DNA from: Denitratisoma sp.
GTDB taxonomy: Bacteria > Pseudomonadota > Gammaproteobacteria > Burkholderiales > Rhodocyclaceae
Direction of reading: 5' to 3'
Length of the DNA: 64,000 bases
Assembly (NCBI GenBank): GCA_032027165.1
Contig: JAVSMO010000001.1
Span: 2,988,531-3,052,530 of the forward strand
Position 1 is the stretch's first letter, and every line of letters starts with the position of its first letter. The notes under the pieces were generated by a model. That model was not told the DNA's origin. It ran no database searches and saw only the letters and a list, made by a program, of their open reading frames with translations. Positions 37,901-47,349 of the stretch are shown piece by piece. A program made the translations under genes and the position numbers.

Positions 37901-38702
37901 CGCGGGTCTCCAGCGCGACCTGGCGCGCGGCGGCGGCGTAGTTTTCGTCTGCATTTTTGTCCGTGCCGGCGTAGAGGATGGCGCGCGAGGAATTGATCAT
38001 GAGGCCGGTGCCGGACGCCGTCCTGCCGGCACTGACTGTTGCCTCGACGTCGCCGCCCTGGGCGCCGATGCCCGGCACCAGCAGCGGCATGTCGCCGACG
38101 AGGCGGCGCACTTCGGCCAGCTCGGCCGGGAAGGTGGCGCCGACCACCAGCGCGCACTGGCCGCCGGCGTTCCATTTCGTCGCCACCAGTTCGGCGACGT
38201 GCTGGTAGAGCTTTCTTCCGCCCGTCTCGAGGAACTGCAGGTCGGAGCCGCCGGCGTTCGAGGTGCGGCAGAGGATGACGACGCCGCGCTCCTTCCAGGC
38301 CAGATAAGGTTCAATGGAGTCGAAGCCCATGTAGGGATTGACGGTGAGCGCGTCGGCGCCGTAGCGCTCGAAGGCTTCGCGCGCGTACTGCTCGGCGGTG
38401 GCGCCGATGTCGCCGCGCTTGGCGTCGAGGATGACCGGGATGCCGGGATGCCTGTCGTGGATGTGGCGGATCAGCGCCTCGAGCTGGTCCTCGGCGCGGT
38501 TCGCCGCGAAGTAGGCGATCTGCGGCTTGAAGGCGCAGGCGAGGTCGGCCGTGGCGTCGGCGATGGCCTTGCAGAATTCGAGGATGGCGTCGCTGCGGCC
38601 CTTGAGGGCGGCGGGGAATTTCGCCGGGTCGGGGTCGAGGCCGACGCAGAGCAGGGAGTCGTTGCGCGCCCAGGCGGCCTGGAGGGTGGTCTTGAAATCC
38701 AT
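37875..38702 (-). CDS. pyrF: Orotidine-5'-phosphate decarboxylase (type 2)
   Basis: 275 residues. The type 2 form is recognised by [20 protein letters not shown] and the catalytic [10 protein letters not shown] motif, with a [14 protein letters not shown] phosphate site. It makes UMP from OMP. It is distant from the pyrR-pyrB-pyrC' operon and instead leads the strand into the hydrogenase genes, overlapping the HupH-like gene by 26 bases. Copy 8 of the dispersed motif lies antisense in it. Confidence 0.95.
   Translation of the reverse strand: MDFKTTLQAAWARNDSLLCVGLDPDPAKFPAALKGRSDAILEFCKAIADATADLACAFKPQIAYFAANRAEDQLEALIRHIHDRHPGIPVILDAKRGDIGATAEQYAREAFERYGADALTVNPYMGFDSIEPYLAWKERGVVILCRTSNAGGSDLQFLETGGRKLYQHVAELVATKWNAGGQCALVVGATFPAELAEVRRLVGDMPLLVPGIGAQGGDVEATVSAGRTASGTGLMINSSRAILYAGTDKNADENYAAAARQVALETRDAINRYRR
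38016..38039 (+). repeat. Dispersed bipartite motif, copy 8
   Basis: CGCCGT-N9-ACTGACT followed by GT instead of TT. Antisense in pyrF. Confidence 0.65.
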
Positions 38703-38774
38703 GCGGCTATTGTAATCTTGGCGGCACTTCTGCGTGCCCGCTCAAAGTAAAATGCCTTTTTTGCGGGAGACATC

Positions 38775-39248
38775 ATGACTGTGCGACCTTTCCGAGTGCT
38801 CGGCATCCAGCAGATCGCCATCGGCGGCCCCTCCAAGGAGCGGCTGAAGACGCTGTGGGTGGACAAGCTGGGACTGACGGTCACCGGCAACTTCGTCAGC
38901 GAGCGGGAAAACGTCGACGAGGACATCTGCGCCATGGGCAGCGGCCCCTTCAAGGTCGAGGTGGACCTGATGCAGCCGCTCGACGCGGAGAAGAAGCCCG
39001 CCGTGCATGCCACGCCGCTCAACCACGTCGGCCTGTGGGTGGACGACCTGCCGAAGGCCATGGAATGGCTGACGGCGCAGGGCGTGCGCTTCGCCCCGGG
39101 CGGCATCCGCAAGGGCGCCGCCGGCTACGACATCTGCTTCCTGCACCCGAAGGCCAGCGAGGAGTTTCCCATCGCCGGCGAAGGCGTGCTGATCGAACTG
39201 GTGCAGGCGCCGCCGGAAGTGGTCGAAGCGTTTTCCAAACTCGCTTGA
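38775..39248 (+). CDS. VOC-family protein, methylmalonyl-CoA epimerase-like
   Basis: 157 residues. The second half matches methylmalonyl-CoA epimerases closely ([36 protein letters not shown]), with the metal-ligand His and Glu present. The first half reads GIQQIAIGG where most members have a metal-binding His, so one ligand is Gln here. Propionyl-CoA carboxylase and methylmalonyl-CoA mutase genes lie 5-12 kb away and need an epimerase, which supports the assignment; other glyoxalase-type functions remain possible. Confidence 0.65.
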   Translation: MTVRPFRVLGIQQIAIGGPSKERLKTLWVDKLGLTVTGNFVSERENVDEDICAMGSGPFKVEVDLMQPLDAEKKPAVHATPLNHVGLWVDDLPKAMEWLTAQGVRFAPGGIRKGAAGYDICFLHPKASEEFPIAGEGVLIELVQAPPEVVEAFSKLA

Positions 39249-39262
39249 AAAAAGGAGAAGAC

Positions 39263-39655
39263 ATGAGGAGGAGGCTGTTTCTGGGAGGGATCGCCGTGCT
39301 GGCGGGACTGACTTTTGCCGGCTGCTCGACGGTGTCCGATTCGCGCGCCGACCGCGGCACCGGCGTCACTGCCAGCTACGCCGCGCCGTTCGAACAGGTC
39401 TGGGCGGCGCTGCCCGAGCTGCTCAAGGAGCTCGGCATCAAGGTGACCGGCCAGAACGCGAACGAGGGCTACATGCTGGTCGAAGGCGGCGGCACCATGG
39501 GCGACGGCGCGACGATCTACGTCGAGCGCATCGGCACCAAGGGTTATAGCCGCGTCGAGGTGGCGCCCAAGAGCACGCTCGGCATCAACCTGTCGCTCGG
39601 CGACATGCCGAAGGACGTCCATAACCGCCTGGCCATGCGCTTCAAGCGTTTCTGA
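39263..39655 (+). CDS. Small lipoprotein of unknown function
   Basis: 130 residues. Signal peptide with lipobox LTFAGC (Cys about residue 21), then a short conserved-looking domain (APFEQVWAALPELLKELGIKV, GDGATIYVERIG) resembling small periplasmic DUF3568-type folds. AAAGGAGAAG precedes ATG 39263. It is 14 bases behind the VOC gene and likely cotranscribed. The 3' end overlaps the convergent PAS-GGDEF-EAL gene by 14 bases. Copy 9 of the dispersed motif encodes part of the lipobox region. Confidence 0.8.
   Translation: MRRRLFLGGIAVLAGLTFAGCSTVSDSRADRGTGVTASYAAPFEQVWAALPELLKELGIKVTGQNANEGYMLVEGGGTMGDGATIYVERIGTKGYSRVEVAPKSTLGINLSLGDMPKDVHNRLAMRFKRF
39292..39315 (+). repeat. Dispersed bipartite motif, copy 9
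   Basis: Perfect CGCCGT-N9-ACTGACTTT. It lies inside the signal peptide of the lipoprotein, encoding AVLAGLTF. Confidence 0.75.
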
Positions 39656-41879
39656 GGGGACCGGGCGAGCGGTTTGCCAGCATCCATGCCGCCAGCTGCC
39701 CGGCCGGCATCGGGCGGCCGATATGGTAGCCCTGCGCCTCGTCGCAGCCGGCATCCCGGATGAAGTCCAGCTGGCTGGCGTTTTCGACGCCTTCCGCGAC
39801 GACCGTCAGCCCGAGGCTGTGGGCCAGGCCGATGATGGCGGTCACGATGGTGGCGTCGTCCGGATCGACCGCGATGTCGCGGACGAACGACTGATCGATC
39901 TTCAGGAAGTCCACGGGGAAGCGCTTGAGATAGCTCAGGCTGGAGTAGCCCGTGCCGAAATCGTCGATGGCCAGCCCGACGCCCAGCCGGTTCAGCGCTT
40001 CCAGCGTCTTGAGGGTCTCCGAGGTCTGCTGCATCAGCACGCCCTCGGTGATCTCCAGTTCGAGCAGATTGCACGGCCAGCCATGCCGGTCGAGCGCGCG
40101 CGCCACGGTGTCGACCAGATTCGATTGGCGGAACTGCCGGGGCGAGAGATTGACCGCCACCGGTATCTGCGGCAAGCCGGCGGCGCACCAGGCGGTTCCC
40201 TGCCGGCAGGCTTCATCGATGACCCACTCGCCTATCGGGACAATCATCCCGGTGTCTTCCGCGACCGGGATGAAGTGCTCGGGGAGGACAAGGCCGCGTT
40301 CCGGGTGGCGCCAGCGGATGAGCGCCTCGATGCCGCAGGCCTGCCCGTTCGCCACGGACACGCGCGGCTGGAAATGCAGCTCGAACTCCTGCCGCTCCAG
40401 CGCCCGGTGCAGGTCGTTCTCCAGGCGCAGGCGCTCCGCCGCCGCAATGTTCATCTGCTCCATGAAGAACTGGTAATTGTTCCTGCCCATGTCCTTGGCG
40501 TGATACATGGCCGAGTCGGCATTCCGCAGCAGGGTTTCCGTATCGTGGCCGTCTTCCGGAAAGAGGCTGATGCCGATGCTGGCCGACACCCTGAGCTCCT
40601 GGCCGCCGAGATCGATGGGCGGCGCCAGGGCATCGACAAGCTTGAGCGCGACCTTCTCGGCAGCCTTGGGCTGGTCCAGGCTGGGCAGCACGACGACGAA
40701 TTCGTCGCCGCCCAGCCGCGAGACGGTGTCGCCCTCGCGCAAGGTCTCGGAAAGGCGGCGCGCAACGTTCTGCAGGAGGGCGTCCCCCGTCATGTGGCCG
40801 AGCGAGTCGTTGATGGTCTTGAAGCGATCCAGGTCCATGAACAGCACCGCGACCTGATGGTTTTCGCGGTGCGCCAGCGCGAGGGCCTGGCCCAGCCGGT
40901 CGATCAGCAGGCGCCGGTTGGGCAAACCGGTCAGCGCGTCATGGTTGGCCAGGTGCAACACGCGTTCCTCGGCCTGCTCCCGCTCGGCGACCTCCTCCTG
41001 CAGGCGCAGGTTGGTCTCGGCCAGTTCCGCGGTCCGTTCCGCAACCCGGTTTTCCAGCTCCTCGTGGGCCTGCATGAGTGCCAGCTGCGCCTCGCGGCGG
41101 GCCGAGACGTCTTCCGTCGTCCAGATGGTGCCCTGGCTGGCATCCCCGGGAACGACGGCGCGCGCCAGGATGCGGCACCAGAGGCGCGAGCCGTCCTTGC
41201 GGACGTTGGCCCATTCGACGTCGAGCTGGTTGCCGGACAGCAGGACAGGCCCGGCTTCCTGCCCGAACAGGCCATAGTCTTCATCGCTGGCAAAAAAGAC
41301 GCGCGCCGACTGGCCGATCAGTTCGCCCGGACCCCAGCCGAACATCTGTTCCATGCGCGCATTGCAATGCCGGATGCTCCCTTCCTGGGTGAACAGGATG
41401 CCGACGGAGGCGTTCTCCAGGATCGCCTGCTGTTGCAGCATGAGCTGCCGCGTGGTCTCTTCGGCCCGTCTGCGATCGGTGACGTCCTCCCCGATCCAGA
41501 TCGTGCCCTCCGTCGTGGCGGCCGGATTGACCGCCTTGGCAACGATGTGGCAAAGAAAGGTGCTGCCGTCCTTGCGCCGCATCGGGCGCTCCACCTCGAA
41601 GGCCTGCCCGGCGGCCAGCACCGGGCCCGCGTTGCGCCCGACCTCCGCATAGTCCTCGAGGCTCAGCCAGAAAACCGAGCCGGGCTGTCCCTGGAGCTCC
41701 TCGGGCGACGACCAGCCGAACATCTCGGCGAAGCGGGCATTGCAATGCAGCACCTTGCTCTGCCGCGTAAACAGGATGGCGACCGAGGCGTTCTCGAGAA
41801 TGGCGCGGTATTCCAGCACCAGCTGCGCTTCTTCGGAAGACGCGGCAGCAGCGGTGTTCGGTTGGCCAGAGGTGTCCAT
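39642..41879 (-). CDS. PAS-PAS-GGDEF-EAL c-di-GMP turnover protein
   Basis: 745 residues. Two similar PAS domains (each starting AILENASV-ILFT, about residues 25-140 and 150-270) are followed by a coiled segment, then GGDEF (RLGGDEF intact, with a preceding NHDALTGLPNR) and EAL (GIEALIRW, DDFGTGYSSL and KIDQSFV all intact). Both synthesis and hydrolysis motifs are complete, so the net activity cannot be predicted. The PAS pair looks like an internal duplication. No membrane segment, so cytosolic. It may feed into pilus regulation. Confidence 0.92.
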   Translation of the reverse strand: MDTSGQPNTAAAASSEEAQLVLEYRAILENASVAILFTRQSKVLHCNARFAEMFGWSSPEELQGQPGSVFWLSLEDYAEVGRNAGPVLAAGQAFEVERPMRRKDGSTFLCHIVAKAVNPAATTEGTIWIGEDVTDRRRAEETTRQLMLQQQAILENASVGILFTQEGSIRHCNARMEQMFGWGPGELIGQSARVFFASDEDYGLFGQEAGPVLLSGNQLDVEWANVRKDGSRLWCRILARAVVPGDASQGTIWTTEDVSARREAQLALMQAHEELENRVAERTAELAETNLRLQEEVAEREQAEERVLHLANHDALTGLPNRRLLIDRLGQALALAHRENHQVAVLFMDLDRFKTINDSLGHMTGDALLQNVARRLSETLREGDTVSRLGGDEFVVVLPSLDQPKAAEKVALKLVDALAPPIDLGGQELRVSASIGISLFPEDGHDTETLLRNADSAMYHAKDMGRNNYQFFMEQMNIAAAERLRLENDLHRALERQEFELHFQPRVSVANGQACGIEALIRWRHPERGLVLPEHFIPVAEDTGMIVPIGEWVIDEACRQGTAWCAAGLPQIPVAVNLSPRQFRQSNLVDTVARALDRHGWPCNLLELEITEGVLMQQTSETLKTLEALNRLGVGLAIDDFGTGYSSLSYLKRFPVDFLKIDQSFVRDIAVDPDDATIVTAIIGLAHSLGLTVVAEGVENASQLDFIRDAGCDEAQGYHIGRPMPAGQLAAWMLANRSPGPLRNA

Positions 41880-41945
41880 GTGCGCATGCGGGCTAAGCTA
41901 CCCGTACAACGGTTTCGTCGGGTACTTTAACCCGCAACGCGCAGC

Positions 41946-42593
41946 TTAGTCGATTTCCCGCAGGCCGCCCGGCGTCCTGAGGTAGGCCGCCAGGCCGGGC
42001 CTCTCGCCCGCCTCCGCCGGGAAGAGCGCCAGCGCCTTGTCCAGGCCAAGCGCCGAGAGGGAAGCCTGGATGCGCTTCGGTTCGGGATGGAAGCCTTCCA
42101 GCTTCATCAGGCCGCAGCCGCGGTCCGGCAGCTTGTCCGCCGGATGCGTGGGCGAATGCCACTGGATGAGGCTGGGAATCAGCCCGTCGCCGGGCAGGCG
42201 GCCGTCGGCGGGAACGGTGATGCGCCAGCGGAAGTCGCCGCGCGCAAGGTCGAGGATGTCGCCCGGCGGCTCGGGGCAGGCGGCTGCCGCGGCGGCGATG
42301 TCGTCGCAGCGCGCCACCCAGTGGATCAGGCGCGGACGTTCGCCGATGCGTGCGCGCAGCCCGGCATCGTCGAGGCCGAACCAGCGGGCGCGTGCCGGCT
42401 GCGACGCAGCCGGATCGACGGCAATCAATTCAAGATAGAGACGCGGGCCGAGCTTCAGCAGCCGGTTGTGCGTGCCCATGGCGGCATGCCGGCCGCCCGG
42501 CGCCAGCGCCACGCCGAGATGCGCTTCCAGCCAGGCCGTGCCGGCGTCGAGGTCGGTCGCGGCGACGACGAGATGGTCGATGGCGGCCTGCAC
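41946..42593 (-). CDS. Glyoxalase-like domain protein
   Basis: 215 residues. N-terminal IDHLVVAATDLDAGTAWLEAHLG with GTHNRLLKLGPRLYLELIAV is the glyoxalase-like PF13468 type pattern. Later segments ARWFGLDD, IHWVARCDD and SLIQWHSP fit the same family. Substrate unknown. Four bases behind the aminotransferase gene and probably cotranscribed, suggesting a joint pathway. Confidence 0.78.
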   Translation of the reverse strand: MQAAIDHLVVAATDLDAGTAWLEAHLGVALAPGGRHAAMGTHNRLLKLGPRLYLELIAVDPAASQPARARWFGLDDAGLRARIGERPRLIHWVARCDDIAAAAAACPEPPGDILDLARGDFRWRITVPADGRLPGDGLIPSLIQWHSPTHPADKLPDRGCGLMKLEGFHPEPKRIQASLSALGLDKALALFPAEAGERPGLAAYLRTPGGLREID

Positions 42594-42597
42594 CGGC

Positions 42598-43725
42598 TCA
42601 GGCCATCCGGTCGAGGGCGTCGGCGAGGCGCTGCACGCTGCGGTCGATGTGCTGCAGCTTGTCGAGTCCGAACAGGCCGACGCGGAAGCTGCGGAAATCC
42701 GCCGGCTCGTCGCACATCAGCGGCACGCCGGCCGCCGTCTGCAGACCCTGGGCGATGAATTTCTTCGCGTTGTGGATGTCCGGGTCGTCGGTGTAGCTGA
42801 CCACCACGCCGGGCGCCTGGAAGCCCGTTGCGGCGACGCTCGCGAAGCCGCGGGCTTCCAGCAGGGCGCGCACGCGGGCGCCGAGCTCGGCCTGCGCGTC
42901 GCGCGCCCACGCGAAGCCCCATGCGCGCGTCTCCTGCATGGCGCGGGCGACGGCCGCCAGGGCGTCGGTCGGCATCGTGGCGTGGTAGGCGTGGCCGCCG
43001 CCTTCGTAGGTTTCCATGATCTGCAGCCACTTGCGCAGGTCGGCGGCGAAGCTGGTGCTGGCGGTGGCGTCGATCCGTTCCCGCGCCCTTGCGTTGAGCA
43101 TCACCAGCGCGGAGCAGGACGGTCCGCTCCAGCCCTTCTGCGGCGCGCTGATCAGGATGTCCACGCCGCGCGCTTCCATGTCCACCCACATCGCGCCGGA
43201 GGCGATGCAGTCGAGCACGAACAGGCCGTCGACCTCGCGCACCGCGCCGGCCACCGCGTCCAGGTAGCCGTCGGGCAGGATCATGCCGGAGGCGGTTTCG
43301 ACGTGCGGGGCGAACACCAGGCCCGGCTTCTGCGCGCGGATGGCCGCCGTCACTTCGTCGATCGGCGGCGGCGCGAAGGCCGCCTTGGGCCCGGCCGCGG
43401 CCGGGCGCGCCTTCAGCACGATCTCCTCCGCAGGAATGCGCCCCATCTCGAAGATCTGGCTCCAGCGGTAGCTGAACCAGCCGTTGCGGATCACCAGGCA
43501 CTTGCGCCCGCCGGCGAACTGGCGCGCCACCGCTTCCATGCCGTAGGTGCCGCCGCCGGGCACGACGATGGCGGAATGGGCGCGGTAGGCTTCCTTGAGG
43601 ATGGCGGAGATGTCGCGCATGACGCCCTGGAAGGCGGGCGACATGTGGTTGAGGGCGCGGTCGGTGTAGACGACCGAATACTCGTGCAGCCCCCGGGGGG
43701 CTGCCTGCGGCAACGGGCTGGACAC
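42598..43725 (-). CDS. Class V pyridoxal-phosphate aminotransferase (alanine-glyoxylate/serine-pyruvate type)
   Basis: 375 residues. VVPGGGTYGMEAVARQF, VFAPHVETASGMI, DCIASG and the PLP lysine in SAPQKGWSGPS are class V fold type I markers. Start GTG 43725 is supported by AGGAG 8 bases upstream; the first ATG would remove the conserved N-terminus. It may act on glyoxylate, serine or aminoethylphosphonate. It lies downstream of pccA and upstream of the glyoxalase-like gene. Confidence 0.85.
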   Translation of the reverse strand: MSSPLPQAAPRGLHEYSVVYTDRALNHMSPAFQGVMRDISAILKEAYRAHSAIVVPGGGTYGMEAVARQFAGGRKCLVIRNGWFSYRWSQIFEMGRIPAEEIVLKARPAAAGPKAAFAPPPIDEVTAAIRAQKPGLVFAPHVETASGMILPDGYLDAVAGAVREVDGLFVLDCIASGAMWVDMEARGVDILISAPQKGWSGPSCSALVMLNARARERIDATASTSFAADLRKWLQIMETYEGGGHAYHATMPTDALAAVARAMQETRAWGFAWARDAQAELGARVRALLEARGFASVAATGFQAPGVVVSYTDDPDIHNAKKFIAQGLQTAAGVPLMCDEPADFRSFRVGLFGLDKLQHIDRSVQRLADALDRMA

Positions 43726-43796
43726 TGCGGACTCCTGAAGTTCAGTCGGCGCGCAGCTTAACACGCTGCAGGCGCATGCGCCTGCAGCGGAAGCGT

Positions 43797-45782
43797 TCAG
43801 GCGAAGCGCACGATCGGCTGGTCGACGGCCAGGCTGTCGCCCTTCTTCGCCATCACTTCGGCGACGACGCAGTCCTGGTCGGCCTTGAGGATGTTCTCCA
43901 TCTTCATGGCCTCGATCACCGCCAGCTTTTCGCCGGCCTTGATCTCCTGCCCCGGTTTCAGGGAAAGATCGGTGAGCAGGCCCGGCATCGGCGAGAGCAG
44001 GAACTTCGACAGGTCGGGCTTCGGCTTCTCCGGCATCAGGGCGAGCAGTTCGGCGGCGCGGCCGGTCATCACCATCATGTCGGCCTGGGTGCCCCAGTGG
44101 GTGACGCGGTACTTCAGGCCGAGGCGCTCGAGCTGCAGGCAGACCGGCTCGTTGTTCCAGGTGCCGCGGAAGATCGGCTCGCCCAGGCGCCAGTTCGAGC
44201 GCAGCTCGCAGCTCTGGCCGTCGTGGGCGACCGTGTAGCCGCCGCCGGTCGGCGTCAGCGTGAGGTCGTACTTCTTCCCGCCCATCAGCACCGTCCACTC
44301 GTTGCCGACCTTGCGCTCGTGGCCGCGCAGCTGGCCGCTGGTGCGGATGGCGCGGTCGATGTAGCGCCGCCGCGCGAAGGCCGCCACCGCCGCCAGCAGC
44401 AGCGGGTCCTCGTGCACCAGGCTCTCGGCGGAAAAGCCCTTGGGGAATTCCTCGGCGATGAAGCCGGTGTTGAACTTGCCGGACTGGAAGCGCGGGTGCT
44501 GCATCAGCGCCGACTGGAAGGCGATGTTCGAGGAGACGCCGCGGATGACGAAGGCGTTGAGGGCGTCGCGCATCTTGGCGACGGCCTGGTCGCGCGTGGC
44601 GCCGTGCACGATCAGCTTGGCGATCATCGAGTCGTAGTACATCGAGATCTCGCCGCCCTCGTAGACGCCGGTGTCGACGCGCACGCCGCCGTTCTCCGCC
44701 GGCGGGATGTAGCGGACGAGGCGCCCGGTCGACGGCAGGAAGTTGCGGAACGGGTCCTCGGCGTTGATGCGGCACTCCATCGCCCAGCCGTTCAGCTTGA
44801 CGTCCTTCTGCGCGAAGGGCAGCTTCTCGCCGGCGGCGACACGGATCATCAGCTCGACGAGGTCGAGGCCGGTGATGCACTCGGTGACCGGGTGCTCGAC
44901 CTGCAGGCGGGTGTTCATCTCGAGGAAGTAGAAGCTCTTGTCCTTGCCGACGACGAACTCCACCGTGCCGGCCGACTGGTACTTCACCGCCTTGGCCAGC
45001 GCCACCGCCTGCTCGCCCATGGCCTTGCGCGTCTTCTCGTCGAGGAAGGGGCTGGGCGCCTCCTCGATGACCTTCTGGTGGCGGCGCTGGATCGAGCACT
45101 CGCGCTCGTTCAGGTAGACGCAGTTGCCGTGGGCGTCGCCGATCAGCTGGATCTCGATGTGGCGCGGCTCCTCTACGAATTTCTCGATGAAGACGCGGTC
45201 GTCGCCGAAGGCATTCTTCGCCTCGTTGCGGCAGGAGGAGAAGCCCTCGTGCGCCTCCTTGTCGTTGAAGGCGACGCGCAGGCCCTTGCCGCCGCCGCCG
45301 GCGGAGGCCTTGATCATCACCGGGTAGCCGATCTTCTTCGCGATCTCGACCGCCTGCTCCGGCGTGTCGATGGCCTCGTTGTAGCCGGGGATGGTGTTGA
45401 CCTTGGCTTCCAGCGCCAGCTTCTTCGAGGCGATCTTGTCGCCCATGGCGGCGATGGAATAGTGCTTCGGCCCGATGAAGACGATGCCCTCCTCCTCCAG
45501 CCGCTTGGCGAAGGCCTCGTTCTCGGAAAGGAAGCCGTAGCCGGGGTGCACCGCCTGGGCGCCGGTCTGCCTGCAGGCGGCGATGATCCTGTCGGCGACG
45601 AGGTAGGACTCCTTCGAGGGCGGCGGGCCGATGCAGACGGCCTCGTCGGCCAGCTCGACGTGGCGCGAGTCCTTGTCCGCCTCGGAATACACGGCGACGG
45701 TGGCGATGCCCATCTTGCGCGCGGTCTTGATGACGCGGCAGGCGATCTCACCCCTGTTTGCGATCAGTATCTTCTTGAACAT
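43797..45782 (-). CDS. pccA: Propionyl-CoA carboxylase, biotin carboxylase/BCCP subunit
   Basis: 661 residues. Biotin carboxylase domain (KILIANRGEIACRVI, KASAGGGGKGLRV, EMNTRLQVEHPVTE), a central BT-type domain typical of propionyl-CoA carboxylases, and a C-terminal biotinyl site EAMKMEN. It carboxylates biotin for transfer to propionyl-CoA by PccB. It lies 17 bases behind pccB. Acetyl-CoA or methylcrotonyl-CoA carboxylases are alternatives, but meaB and mcm as neighbours favour propionyl-CoA. Confidence 0.92.
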   Translation of the reverse strand: MFKKILIANRGEIACRVIKTARKMGIATVAVYSEADKDSRHVELADEAVCIGPPPSKESYLVADRIIAACRQTGAQAVHPGYGFLSENEAFAKRLEEEGIVFIGPKHYSIAAMGDKIASKKLALEAKVNTIPGYNEAIDTPEQAVEIAKKIGYPVMIKASAGGGGKGLRVAFNDKEAHEGFSSCRNEAKNAFGDDRVFIEKFVEEPRHIEIQLIGDAHGNCVYLNERECSIQRRHQKVIEEAPSPFLDEKTRKAMGEQAVALAKAVKYQSAGTVEFVVGKDKSFYFLEMNTRLQVEHPVTECITGLDLVELMIRVAAGEKLPFAQKDVKLNGWAMECRINAEDPFRNFLPSTGRLVRYIPPAENGGVRVDTGVYEGGEISMYYDSMIAKLIVHGATRDQAVAKMRDALNAFVIRGVSSNIAFQSALMQHPRFQSGKFNTGFIAEEFPKGFSAESLVHEDPLLLAAVAAFARRRYIDRAIRTSGQLRGHERKVGNEWTVLMGGKKYDLTLTPTGGGYTVAHDGQSCELRSNWRLGEPIFRGTWNNEPVCLQLERLGLKYRVTHWGTQADMMVMTGRAAELLALMPEKPKPDLSKFLLSPMPGLLTDLSLKPGQEIKAGEKLAVIEAMKMENILKADQDCVVAEVMAKKGDSLAVDQPIVRFA

Positions 45783-45799
45783 GTTTTTCTCTCCCCGGC

Positions 45800-47332
45800 T
45801 CAGAGCGGAATGTTGCCGTGCTTGCGCCACGGGTTTTCCAGTTTCTTTTCCTTCAGCATCGCCAGCGAGCGGCAGATGCGCTTCCTCGTCTCGTGCGGCA
45901 TGATGACGTCGTCGATGAAGCCGCGGTGGCCGGCGACGAAGGGGTTGGCGAACTTCTCCTTGTATTCCTTTTCGCGCGCGGCGAGCTTGGCCGGGTCGTT
46001 TTTCTCCTCGCGGAAGATGATCTCCACCGCGCCCTTCGGCCCCATCACGGCGATCTCGGCCGAGGGCCAGGCGAAGTTCACGTCGCCGCGCAGGTGTTTC
46101 GACGACATCACGTCGTAGGCGCCGCCGTAGGCCTTGCGCGTGATCACCGTCACCTTGGGCACGGTGCACTCGGCGTAGGCGTAGAGCAGCTTCGCCCCGT
46201 GCTTGATGATGCCGCCGTATTCCTGCGCCGTGCCGGGCATGAAGCCGGGCACGTCGACGAAGGTCACCACCGGGATGTTGAAGGCGTCGCAGAAACGCAC
46301 GAAGCGCGCGCCCTTGATCGAGCTCTTGATGTCGAGGCAGCCGGCCAGCACCAGCGGCTGGTTGGCGACGATGCCCACTGTCTGTCCCGCCATGCGGCCG
46401 AAGCCGATCACGATGTTCTTGGCGTAGTCCGGCTGCAGCTCGAAGAAGTCGCCCTCGTCCACCGTCTTCACGATGAGTTCCTTGATGTCGTAGGGCTTGT
46501 TCGGGTTGTCCGGCACCAGGGTGTCGAGCGACATCTCGATGCGCTCGGAGGGGTCCTCGGTCGGCACCACCGGCGGCTTTTCGCGGTTGTTCGAGGGCAG
46601 GAAGGAGACCAGCCGGCGCAGCATCATCAGCGCCTCGACGTCGTTCTCGAATGCGAGGTCGGCGACGCCCGATTTGGTGTTGTGCGTCACCGCGCCGCCG
46701 AGTTCCTCGGCGGTGACCTCCTCGTGCGTCACCGTCTTCACCACCTCCGGGCCGGTGACGAACATGTAGGAGGAGTCCTTCACCATGAAGATGAAGTCGG
46801 TCATGGCCGGGCTGTACACCGCGCCGCCGGCGCAGGGGCCCATGATCATGGAGATCTGCGGCACGACGCCGGAGGCCAGCACGTTCCTCTGGAACACGTC
46901 GGCGTAGCCGCCGAGCGAGGCGACGCCCTCCTGGATGCGCGCGCCGCCCGAGTCGTTCAGCCCGATCACCGGCGCGCCGGCCTTCATGGCGTGGTCCATC
47001 ACCTTGCAGATCTTCTCGGCGTGCGCTTCCGACAGCGCGCCGCCGAACACCGTGAAGTCCTGGCTGAAGACGAAGACCAGGCGGCCGTTGACGGTGCCGT
47101 AGCCGGTCACCACGCCGTCGCCCGGCACCGTCTGCTTCTCCATGCCGAAGTCGGTGCAGCGGTGCTCCTTGAACATGTCCCATTCCTCGAAGGAATCGGG
47201 ATCGAGCAAGAGCTCGAGGCGCTCGCGCGCGGTGAGCTTGCCCTTGCCGTGCTGCGCGTCGATGCGCTTCTGGCCGCCGCCCAGGCGGGCCGCGGCGCGC
47301 TTTTCGTCCAGCTGTCGGATGATGTCGTGCAT
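45800..47332 (-). CDS. pccB: Propionyl-CoA carboxylase, carboxyltransferase beta subunit
   Basis: 510 residues, normal length. N-terminal [21 protein letters not shown], oxyanion-forming glycine motifs [18 protein letters not shown] and [12 protein letters not shown], and [12 protein letters not shown] with [11 protein letters not shown] near the end are characteristic of PccB. It transfers the carboxyl group from biotin to propionyl-CoA to give (S)-methylmalonyl-CoA. It is part of the mcm-meaB-pccB-pccA cluster. Confidence 0.95.
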   Translation of the reverse strand: MHDIIRQLDEKRAAARLGGGQKRIDAQHGKGKLTARERLELLLDPDSFEEWDMFKEHRCTDFGMEKQTVPGDGVVTGYGTVNGRLVFVFSQDFTVFGGALSEAHAEKICKVMDHAMKAGAPVIGLNDSGGARIQEGVASLGGYADVFQRNVLASGVVPQISMIMGPCAGGAVYSPAMTDFIFMVKDSSYMFVTGPEVVKTVTHEEVTAEELGGAVTHNTKSGVADLAFENDVEALMMLRRLVSFLPSNNREKPPVVPTEDPSERIEMSLDTLVPDNPNKPYDIKELIVKTVDEGDFFELQPDYAKNIVIGFGRMAGQTVGIVANQPLVLAGCLDIKSSIKGARFVRFCDAFNIPVVTFVDVPGFMPGTAQEYGGIIKHGAKLLYAYAECTVPKVTVITRKAYGGAYDVMSSKHLRGDVNFAWPSAEIAVMGPKGAVEIIFREEKNDPAKLAAREKEYKEKFANPFVAGHRGFIDDVIMPHETRKRICRSLAMLKEKKLENPWRKHGNIPL

Positions 47333-47349
47333 AGAGCCTCCGGTGGAAA

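Noticed and set aside
38872..38885. GGGACTGACGG in the VOC gene as a motif copy
   Set aside because: The sequence 14 bases upstream is unrelated to CGCCGT and the last bases differ.
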